Assembly: GCF_003260125.1 (NCBI RefSeq)
Contig: NZ_QHKO01000005.1
Span: 68,228-132,227, forward strand
Source of the DNA: Lujinxingia litoralis
GTDB taxonomy: Bacteria > Myxococcota_A > Bradymonadia > Bradymonadales > Bradymonadaceae
Length of the DNA: 64,000 bases
Reading direction: 5' to 3'
Part shown: piece after piece, positions 26,005 through 33,363 of the stretch
Layout: the number at the start of each line of letters is the position of its first letter
How positions within the stretch are numbered: position 1 is the first letter of the stretch
Notes under the pieces: model-generated
What the model was told of the DNA's origin: nothing
What the model saw: the letters and a program-made list of their open reading frames with translations, nothing else
The model's database searches: none
Program-made: the position numbers and the translations under genes

Positions 26005-26153
26005 GGGGGCTCCTGAGCTGTTGGAGATTGGTTGTTGAGTCAATTGCTCATATTGAAATGAATTGGTTGGCACGCTTCCCGGGTGGTTGTTTGCCACAAG
26101 ATGGTCCATCTGAAGGGTTGTGTTTAGATAGCCCTTTAGATGGACCTTTTGGG

Positions 26154-28922
26154 TTACTCTTCTACCCAGTGGAGGTTCAATGTGGCGCGCTCTATTTTAT
26201 ACCAATCTGTACATTGGGCAGCGTAGACGCGGGCTTCCCAGTAGGCATGATCGACACCCTGGTAAAATGGGCCATAGATGCCCTGGTGAGTCTGGCCGGA
26301 CGGGATTCCGGTGGAAAATGGCAGATAGACATATGTGTTTAAAGACGGTTCATAAAGATACGCGCCCACTTCCAAGGGGCACCCATAGTTCATTCCTGCT
26401 GGGTTTTCAACGGCGACAACTTTTACGTGTTTATAGGGGTTGCATCCAATAAACGAGGACCTCAGGAAGTTGCCTCGATAAAGGAGCATGTCATTGCCGC
26501 GGTCTGTTACTTTATCAAGTCGCACTGGGATAACGCCAGACGGTTGGCATGGTTCTTTGATTGTGAAGCATTTCGTGTTTGATGTTTTGGTGGTGTTGCC
26601 AATGACTTTCACTTGTACACACACCTCCTCCCCTTCGAGGTTCATGTTTTGCCAAGATGAGGGGAAGGGAATCTCTTTGATCTCTCGCGGCGAGGTCTGG
26701 AGGGGGGTATAGGTGTCGCCGAGGGAAAGTGTTTCTGTCGGGGCAGCCGGAGATGTGAAGACGATTTGGGTTGTGTAGCTAAGGCACTGCTGTGATTCGT
26801 AGATTAGATGATCACCCCTGATTCTGATCACGTCGTCAACATCTGGAGATGAGGGGGTGACGCTGCTGATGGATGGGGCGTAGTGGTTAGGGGCACCTCC
26901 GGTAACGGTGATCACTGGAGTGCTTAGGGTGTCGCCGTGCCAATTTTCTGCAACAGCGTAAATGTCGGTGCTAGCCCCAAAGGGGAGGCACGACAGGTAA
27001 GGGCGTAGTGACAATGTCGAGGGGATAGGCGGAATCTGTTGTGCTTCAACGAGAGTTTCGCTCAAGCCTCCATTGGAGCTGAAGATCTCTAGTTTCCTAA
27101 GGCCGTTGAGTGAGTCAATACCCACCACCTGGATGTCGAGATTGGTGCTTGCGCTGACCGTGAGGTTGGCGTCTGATTGGCCGTTTTTGACTCCTACGGC
27201 GTTTCCGAACCTGTCACTGACCTGCAAATCAATATACTCAGGAGGATAGCTACTGTGATGTGGTTTGCCCAGCAAAACGGTGAAGTATTCTTCAAGTGAG
27301 CCCTTATTGCCACACGGGCTTTGGGTCACGGTAACTTTGTACTCATGGCTGGCAAAGAGATCTTCAGGGGGGACGTTCGAGGGGGGATCCTCAAGCCAGT
27401 TCCAATGTCCTCGAAACTTCCCGAACTCCTCTTCGACCAGGTCGATTGTGGCTACTGTGTTGCCGTTCAGGCTAATTTCGGCGGCTGCGCTTCTTGGTTC
27501 ACCCTTGACTAGGCACTGATAACCCGCGTCAGCGCAGTCCGAACAGTCGCAGGCGGCGCAGCACGCAAGCTCGATTTCCGGCCCGGTGTTCATTTTTTCG
27601 CCATTTCGAATGAATCCGATGATGGGTTCTCCGGTGAGCTGATCCTCATAATGTTGGGCGCCAAGTATGGTCAGTTTGCTTTCGCTGGAATCCACCACGG
27701 TCGTCGAGAGCTCTCCGAAAAGATGGACAACTCCGTTGCTCATAAGGACATGGCGTACGCCTAGTATGTCGCCATCGGAAAGAGCAACAGTGTTGAGCAG
27801 GTTGACTGTTGTGTTGTGCCCGGCGACCGCCTGTTGCTGTATTGGATTGCCGTTTAGAAAGATGATAATCGTGCCGGTGGCTACAGTTGAGTAGACGTTA
27901 AGAGTTCTTGTGCTTGGGCAGATCGGTCCTGCCAGGCGTGTGTGGTTTAATTCGATTTCAGTGACGTCTTCGGGGACGATTTCGACGGGGATAAATACGT
28001 CTGGTTTTTCACAGAGGCTGCTGGCTACCTCGAAGGTGTCAGTGGCGTTAAATGGAGGAGTGAAAAGGTTTACTTCTTCAAATCCTGTTACGTAATGGGT
28101 GAAGAGGGAGCCCGTTATGGTGTTGAAGAATTCATAGGTTGCGCCGACATGTAGCCCCTCTATGTAGAAGCGGTTTTCTGCCGGGTAAGCCCGTGCGGTT
28201 GTGGGTGGTGCCACGGGCTCATCTGCTAGGGCAATGTAGGCGTTGGTGGACATGGGCCCGATAACTTCATCGGGGGTGCCAGGACAGGAGACGAGATCAA
28301 ATGAAACGGCATCACCGTTGGGGCCGAGGGGGGGGACATTGAGTGGCATTTTATCATGCCAGCGATCCGTTGCTTCTCCCTGCGCAATGATGTTGCCGTT
28401 TTGATGTGCTCGAACGAGTAAGTTTTGCCGTGTTCCCTTGGCGGTTACTCTTTTGCCACACTTCCATATGTCATAAGCGGCTATGGGCTTGGGCAGGGAT
28501 GTTGCGGGAGGCAGGACAGGGCGAGGGGGCGAGGTGGGGCTGGCTTGTCCATTTAAGACTTGTCGGGTTGTCAGGTTTTGGCCCTCTTGTAGAGGCGGGG
28601 TCTGGAAAGTAACATGACTGCTTGGGTCGGGGGTGGCCTGAGCAACGAGGGCCCCGTTGACATAAAGTTCTGCGGTGGCGCCGTCCACGACGCCGGACGC
28701 GGAGACTAGCGTTCCACAGGTATATATTTGGCCAATATAGGGTGGTGATAGCGGAACCTGGAGTTCGTCTTCGGAGAATTTAAGCGTTTGGCTTAGGGTT
28801 TTTGATGGGATCGCCTGTGCAGGGGAGGGCTGGGGGCTCTCTTGTGGGTCAAGGCATCCCATTGTGGTCGTTAGTAGCGCGAATATGGAAATGGTGTGTT
28901 TTGATGTATTCCTTGGTTTCAT
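26154..28922 (-). CDS. large surface lipoprotein, Ig/IPT-like beta architecture suspected
   Basis: The 922-residue protein starts with a signal ending in LLTTTMGC, so it is likely a lipoprotein. The rest is Thr/Ser/Pro/Val-rich and beta-strand-like, with spaced cysteines. A segment near residues 680-780 (APSISSVTPSSPDVDDVIRI) resembles the start of an IPT/TIG immunoglobulin-like domain. A cluster CCAACDCSDCADAGYQC lies near residue 455. No enzymatic motif is seen. Codon and base use are clearly AT-richer than the core genes here. It and the small lipoprotein may form a two-gene unit. An extracellular binding or structural role is a guess from composition only. Confidence 0.75.
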   Translation of the reverse strand: MKPRNTSKHTISIFALLTTTMGCLDPQESPQPSPAQAIPSKTLSQTLKFSEDELQVPLSPPYIGQIYTCGTLVSASGVVDGATAELYVNGALVAQATPDPSSHVTFQTPPLQEGQNLTTRQVLNGQASPTSPPRPVLPPATSLPKPIAAYDIWKCGKRVTAKGTRQNLLVRAHQNGNIIAQGEATDRWHDKMPLNVPPLGPNGDAVSFDLVSCPGTPDEVIGPMSTNAYIALADEPVAPPTTARAYPAENRFYIEGLHVGATYEFFNTITGSLFTHYVTGFEEVNLFTPPFNATDTFEVASSLCEKPDVFIPVEIVPEDVTEIELNHTRLAGPICPSTRTLNVYSTVATGTIIIFLNGNPIQQQAVAGHNTTVNLLNTVALSDGDILGVRHVLMSNGVVHLFGELSTTVVDSSESKLTILGAQHYEDQLTGEPIIGFIRNGEKMNTGPEIELACCAACDCSDCADAGYQCLVKGEPRSAAAEISLNGNTVATIDLVEEEFGKFRGHWNWLEDPPSNVPPEDLFASHEYKVTVTQSPCGNKGSLEEYFTVLLGKPHHSSYPPEYIDLQVSDRFGNAVGVKNGQSDANLTVSASTNLDIQVVGIDSLNGLRKLEIFSSNGGLSETLVEAQQIPPIPSTLSLRPYLSCLPFGASTDIYAVAENWHGDTLSTPVITVTGGAPNHYAPSISSVTPSSPDVDDVIRIRGDHLIYESQQCLSYTTQIVFTSPAAPTETLSLGDTYTPLQTSPREIKEIPFPSSWQNMNLEGEEVCVQVKVIGNTTKTSNTKCFTIKEPCQPSGVIPVRLDKVTDRGNDMLLYRGNFLRSSFIGCNPYKHVKVVAVENPAGMNYGCPLEVGAYLYEPSLNTYVYLPFSTGIPSGQTHQGIYGPFYQGVDHAYWEARVYAAQCTDWYKIERATLNLHWVEE

Positions 28923-29302
28923 GGTGTTCCTTGTGGTTTAAATTTGTTTTGGATTGTTGTGATGAAGGATTGACGTTTAATGGGTGAAGGTAGGGTCGGT
29001 TATGCACCTTTGCTTGGGGGTTATGGATTGGGTGGTTTTCAGTATTGGTGTCGCGTCGAAAAAAGTCAAGTGAGGGTGTTTTTTTTGTGGGGGTATAGTG
29101 GTTGCCTTGATGGAGGTATTCGTAGTGCTTTCGGGGGACGTGGCGATGGTAGGCTTTCGCTCCGAGTTCACGTTCAGATGTTGGGATGTTTTGAGAGAGG
29201 GGCGTTACCGCCGTTCGCGATGGAAGGTTCCCGCTGGGCGGCTCGGTGCCTTCTCTGGCGGTGCAGATGGCGGTCCGGCGGGGGGCTCGGTCTCATGATT
29301 GA
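28923..29302. other. intergenic stretch with no supported gene
   Basis: The first 150 bases are T/G-rich on the plus strand and probably contain the promoter of the large lipoprotein gene on the minus strand. I see no gene. Nor can I find the left terminal inverted repeat expected for the neighbouring insertion sequence. Confidence 0.4.
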
Positions 29303-30724
29303 TCACATCTCCTCCATCAGCTGCCTCGCAATCAAAAAACTCTGCTCCAACTCCAGCAGTTGAGCCCAGCCGCGGCCCAGCACCTGCCAGCCCGCAGGGC
29401 CATTGTCTTTGATGTGCCCGCCCAGCGAGGCGACCGCTGCCATGATGCGTCCGGCGGTGGCTTTTCGCTTCATGATTTTGGGGCGTTTCATTCCAAGATC
29501 GCGAGCTGTGCGGGGGGGATCCAACCGCTGGCTTCGACGTCTTCGTGGTTGCGACCCAGGTAGCAGATCACAAGCAGATTCCAGGCGACCATCGTCTTGA
29601 CGCTCAACGCGGCAAGCTGTGTCTGGGCGCTTCGATGCTGCAATTTGGAGTAGGTCGCGACGGTCTTAAGTGCCTTAAAATGATCCGCAATCTGCCATTG
29701 GGTGCGGTGCCGGTCGACGATTTTCCAGCAGTCCTCGTCGGTGTCGATCGGGCGGTCGGTGACAAGCAGCCAGCGCACCGGATCTTCGTTTTTTGGCGTG
29801 CGAATCTCGCGGACCTCGACGACGTTGACACCAAAACGCGCGGGAGAGTTTGCCGCCGGAAGATTGTCGGGGCGGCGAAGTTCCATCGGGGGGGCGCGGA
29901 TCTTGAGGCGAGCGCTGCGGAAACGGCGAGCGCGGTGCGACTTGCTGGCCTTGCGTTTGGGGCGGGCGGAGAGCTCTACGGAGCGAGTCGTTTTCGACCA
30001 CGCGACCTCGTCGAGAATCGTGTCAAGCGCCGCTTTCTCGCTGCGTTTTGGGCCGGTGGGGACGCTACGATCGCCGGTCATACGCACCACAAAACCGTCG
30101 CCAGAGAACACCATCGGAAAGAGCGTATTGAAGTCATCGCCCTCGCGATCCATGACGTGAATCACCTCGTCGACGCTTTCAAGCCTGGTCTCGGCAGCCT
30201 CGGCTGCGTCAAGCCATCGGGTCTGCTCGTTGTCCAGAAGACCGTTCTGCGCGCGCCAGAAATCAAGCGCCTCCTGGCCCTCAATCTGCGAGGCGTGCAC
30301 GTAGGGTCGACTGGCCACAAGTCCAAGCGGCGCGCGAGTGCCGTCGGCGCTAACGGCCAGCGAGGCATGCCAGAGAAAGCCCTGCTGATTGGCCTGCAGG
30401 CGCGCCAAATTATCGCGGGAAGGCTCATCGTGAATGGCGTACGCAAACTCGAAGGTATCGTGCGCAACCAGCACGGTTTGCGTCGCCGTCGTTGCGACGG
30501 GAAGTCTTGTCAAAGTGCGGCTCAAGCAGGGTTTGGTGCTCGGCCGCATCGTTGCTCATCAGGCGATAGTACGCTTCGACCTCAGCGTGATTTTCCATCG
30601 CATCAGGAACCGATTTATCGTGCTACGCGGCCAGTCGTCCGGCGATTCTGACAAAGCTCTCGTTGCGCCGTTTATCGTCCAGATCCACGTCCTGAAGTTC
30701 ATCGTTTAACGTCAGATCTGCCAT
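29303..30724 (-). pseudogene. IS4-family transposase, broken by a stop codon and two frameshifts
   Basis: Reading the minus strand from the ATG at 30724 gives an IS4-like N-terminus (LQDVDLDDKRRNESFVRIAG). A TAG at 30623-30625 interrupts it at codon 34, after which the same frame continues with AMENHAEVEAYYRLMSNDAA. A +1 shift near 30.49 kb is needed to enter the central frame (30549 to 29488), which has VLVAHDTFEFAY and the catalytic-type VIHVMDREGDDF. A -1 shift at a seven-G run (29512-29518, plus strand) is needed to enter the C-terminal frame (VASLGGHIKDNGPAGWQVLG). The usual catalytic glutamate after WQI also appears replaced (WQIADHFKALKT). It cannot encode an active enzyme. Confidence 0.85.
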
Positions 30725-31120
30725 CCTCGTCGTCGCTTCCATCGCGCTCGCCTTTCTCTTCGGGCCTCATCGCTGTCGTCCGTGGCCAGTCGAGCAAGTC
30801 GAGGCAGGTTGTGCAAGGTGCGCGTGGGAGGAGAAAGAGGAAGGCTGTGAGCGCGAGTGTTTATGCGGGGGTTAGGAGATGTGGGGGATCATGAGGGGCT
30901 CGGTGCCGCTGTAGTAAAGTCCGGCCGTCATCTTACGTGGTGCCGTGCGGGTTCCGCGTATTTAGGCATGTCAGGGGAGATGCACACATCTGTTCGCAGG
31001 GGCCGACTCTCGAGGGAGAGCGTCAGAATGTCTCTTCATCGCGCTGATAGGTGTCGGTCGGGCGAATCAAAGGGTCGTTTGTTAGGGTTGGGGGGGGGCG
31101 GGGTACCGAGCGGCGGCTAA
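30725..31120. other. intergenic stretch right of the transposase remnant
   Basis: I see no gene here. A frame at 30857-31120 is open but Gly/Arg-rich and unsupported. No matching terminal inverted repeat for the transposase remnant could be found by eye. Confidence 0.4.
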
Positions 31121-31374
31121 GACCCGAGCCGGGGCGCGGTGGGGCGAAACCGGGGGATTCTGCCGTGGTGCGGAAGGTCTTAAGGGGAGCGGGCGTTGTG
31201 GTGGCGAGCGTGGCGCGCCGGTGTCGGGAAGGGCGATGGCGGGGCGCAGGTGCGTCGGGCGCCCGGGGCATTGACACCCGGGCCGCCTGCCCCTACAAGG
31301 GCGCCGAATGAGGCAATGTGAGAACGCAGGATAACTCCAAGGGAGCCAGACGTGCTGGATATACAGTTTGCGAC
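31121..31374 (+). repeat. 254-bp direct repeat, right copy (contains hisZ 5' end)
   Basis: This is the partner of 25155-25408 (253 of 254 bases identical). This copy is the functional one, because the hisZ-like frame continues past its right end. It includes a GC-rich imperfect hairpin around 31257-31286 and a putative promoter inside that structure. Confidence 0.97.
31271..31299 (+). promoter_or_regulatory. candidate sigma-70-like promoter of hisZ
   Basis: A perfect -35 box TTGACA (31271-31276) is followed after 17 bp by TACAAG (31294-31299), a four-of-six match to the -10 consensus. It lies about 50 bp before the GTG start. The -35 box falls in the loop of a GC-rich inverted repeat. The match could be fortuitous, because the surrounding sequence also looks like a dispersed GC-rich repeat element. 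The same boxes occur in the left repeat at 25305-25333. Confidence 0.35.
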
Positions 31375-32464
31375 CCCGGCGCTGGACCGCTCTGTGAGTC
31401 TGCGACGGCAGCTGACCGCGCAGGCGATGCAGGTTTTTGGGGGATGGGGCTACCGGGAGATTCAGATCCCTTTGCTGGAGCGCTTTGACGCGCTTCAGGG
31501 GGCGCTCGATGAGGATCAGGTGGCGCGCAGCTTTCGCTTTGTGGACCGCGGCGGCAACCTGATGGTGTTGCGGCCCGATGTGACCCCGGCGGTGGCCAAG
31601 ACCTTTGCGTTTCAGCTCCGGGGGCTGCCGCTGCCGCTGCGGGTGAGCTACGCCAATAAGGTGGTGCGCATTGAGCGCAGCTTAAGTGGCGCGCAGGTCG
31701 AGAGTTACCAACTCGGCGCCGAGCTTATCGGGCGCGGCGGGGTGGTGGCCGATGTGGAGGTGCTCCTGGTGGTGCTCGAGGTGCTGGAGCGTCTGGGGTT
31801 GAAGCGCTTCCATATCAACCTGGCCGACCATCAGCTGGCGCATCACCTGCTCAAGGCGACCGGGGCGCCCCGGCGGATCCGCGAGGATGTGGAGGAGGCG
31901 ATTCTGGCGCGCGACCCCGACGAGGTGCGCACGATTCTGGAGGGGCTGGGCACGCGCAAACCCTACATCGACTCGATCGCGGTGTTGGCCGGCCTGGAAG
32001 GCGGGTTGCAACAGCTGGACTGGATCGAGAAGACCCTGCCCAACGAGATCGAGCTGATTCGCCGGGTGCACTACCTGCGCGATGTGGAGCGTACCCTGGC
32101 GGAGTTGGGGTACGGCAAGAAGGTGCGCATCGACCTCGGTGAAATCGACGGCCCGGGCTACTATACGGGCATCGGCTTTAGCGTGGTGAGCGAGGGGGCC
32201 AGCCGGCGGCTGGCCCGGGGCGGGCGCTACGATACGTTGATCGGGCGTTTCGGGGCGGAGACCCCGGCGGTGGGGTTCTCGTTTTCGCTGGAGACGCTGG
32301 TGGAGCTGCTGCACCCCAAGGTCGCCCAGGGCGCGCGTCAGCGGCGCTCCCATGAGGTGGTCGCCGTCCGGGAGAGCGACCCGGTGCTGGGGTTTGAAGA
32401 GGTGCTGGAGCGGCGTCGCAATAATCTGCCCACGCGGGTGATCGCCCGCTCGGAGGATCGATGA
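31352..32464 (+). CDS. hisZ: HisZ-type regulatory subunit of ATP phosphoribosyltransferase
   Basis: HisZ is a catalytically dead class II histidyl-tRNA synthetase-like protein that partners short HisG in the first step of histidine synthesis. The 370-residue product has the synthetase fold with VLRPDVTPAVAKTFA, and EIDGPGYYTGIGFSVVSEG where true HisRS has RGLDYYTG. RGGRYDTLIGRFG and AVGFSFSLETL follow near the end, all typical of HisZ. The start is a GTG with an AAGGGAG site at 31338-31344. Its first seven codons and its leader are duplicated upstream at 25.4 kb. Its stop overlaps the HisG-like start by 4 bp. Confidence 0.85.
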   Translation: MLDIQFATPALDRSVSLRRQLTAQAMQVFGGWGYREIQIPLLERFDALQGALDEDQVARSFRFVDRGGNLMVLRPDVTPAVAKTFAFQLRGLPLPLRVSYANKVVRIERSLSGAQVESYQLGAELIGRGGVVADVEVLLVVLEVLERLGLKRFHINLADHQLAHHLLKATGAPRRIREDVEEAILARDPDEVRTILEGLGTRKPYIDSIAVLAGLEGGLQQLDWIEKTLPNEIELIRRVHYLRDVERTLAELGYGKKVRIDLGEIDGPGYYTGIGFSVVSEGASRRLARGGRYDTLIGRFGAETPAVGFSFSLETLVELLHPKVAQGARQRRSHEVVAVRESDPVLGFEEVLERRRNNLPTRVIARSEDR

Positions 32465-33213
32465 TGACACAGCGACAGACCTTAAGGCTTGCGCTGCCGA
32501 TGAGCGCGGAGCTCAACGCGATTGTGGCGCAGTTTCGGGCCTGCGGCTTTCAGCTTCCCGAGCTGGATATGCCGGGGCTCCATCATGTGGGCGATCCGCT
32601 GGGGTGCGGGTTTGAGTTCGAGGTGTTTCCGCTGGCGCCGGCTGATGTCGGCACCTACGTCGAGCACGCGATCAGCCACCTGGGGGTGATGAGCACCGAC
32701 CTGTTAAATGAGACCGGGGTCGAGGTGTGGCGCCCTTACACCTTCCCCTTTGGGCGATACCCGTTGATTCTGGCGGCGCCCAAGGGGGAGAGTTTCGGGA
32801 GCCTCTCCTCGCGGCCCCAGGCGCGCATCGCCACGCCCTATCCGCAGCTGGCGCGGGAGGTCTTTGCGCATCGCGGGATGAGCGTGGAGGTGGTCAACGT
32901 CAGCGATACCTACACCGCGTGTCTGCTGGGGCTGGCCGATGCCTTCATCGATCGTCTGGTGGATCCGGCGCCGATGCATGAGCACGACTTTCGGGCGTTG
33001 GAGGTGCTGGGCTACAGCCAGCTGAAGCTGGTAGTGAACCGGGCGCTGGGCTCGCGTCGGCGCATCGCGATTCAGTCGCTGGTGGCCTGTCTCCAGGCCC
33101 AGAAGGTGGGGCCGCAGCCCCTGGTCGATATTCCCTTTGATGATGAAGACGAGCACGCCCCGGGCCCCTTTTTGGAGTGGGATGAGGATGGCGGTGGCGA
33201 GGTCGCCGGCTAA
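32461..33213 (+). CDS. hisG: HisG-like protein, divergent, PRPP loop not conserved
   Basis: The 250-residue product follows the short HisG fold. DVGTYVEHAISHLGVMSTDLL and FGRYPLILAAPKGES correspond to the conserved core, and ARIATPYPQLAREVFAHRGM to the second domain. Where active enzymes have LLGLADAIVDIV-TG-TL, this protein reads LLGLADAFIDRLVDPAP, so the TGxTL loop that holds PRPP is absent. The N-terminal PKGRL-type motif is also changed (LALPMSAELN). The C-terminus ends in an acidic tail without the histidine-binding domain of long forms, as expected for a HisZ partner. Translation is coupled to hisZ by an ATGA overlap. Activity is doubtful from the sequence. Confidence 0.72.
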   Translation: MMTQRQTLRLALPMSAELNAIVAQFRACGFQLPELDMPGLHHVGDPLGCGFEFEVFPLAPADVGTYVEHAISHLGVMSTDLLNETGVEVWRPYTFPFGRYPLILAAPKGESFGSLSSRPQARIATPYPQLAREVFAHRGMSVEVVNVSDTYTACLLGLADAFIDRLVDPAPMHEHDFRALEVLGYSQLKLVVNRALGSRRRIAIQSLVACLQAQKVGPQPLVDIPFDDEDEHAPGPFLEWDEDGGGEVAG

Positions 33214-33307
33214 CTCGGCGTACGCCCCGCGGTGAGCGCGCGTGAATGGTTTTGCCCGAGGAGGTTGGGCGGCCGCGGTGTTTGCGAAAAAAACGTGAGA
33301 AGAAAAG

Positions 33308-33350
33308 GCATAAAAAAGGGGCGCCCCTAAAGGGTGCCCCTTTTTTATGC
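33308..33350. terminator. bidirectional rho-independent terminator
   Basis: A 19-bp stem with one G-T pair (33308-33326 and 33332-33350) has A-runs on the left and T-runs on the right around a 5-base loop. It ends both the hisZ-hisG unit (plus) and the giant TPR gene (minus, stop at 33364). Confidence 0.92.
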
Positions 33351-33363
33351 GTGTGCGAAGTGT

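Larger units (their letters stand above)
25409..31120. mobile_element. putative 5.7-kb inserted segment bounded by 254-bp direct repeats
   Basis: The segment lies exactly between the two repeat copies. Its coding parts, mainly 25.6-29.0 kb, are visibly AT-richer than the rest of the window. It holds two orphan lipoprotein genes and a decayed IS4-type transposase. No integrase, relaxase or replication gene is present, so it is not a self-mobile element as it stands. Recombination between the repeats would excise it and rejoin mtfA to hisZ. That it was acquired by transfer is inferred from composition and structure. Confidence 0.6.

Noticed and set aside
30857..31120. An 87-residue frame before the right direct repeat
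   Set aside because: No domain, odd composition, and part of it is G-run sequence.
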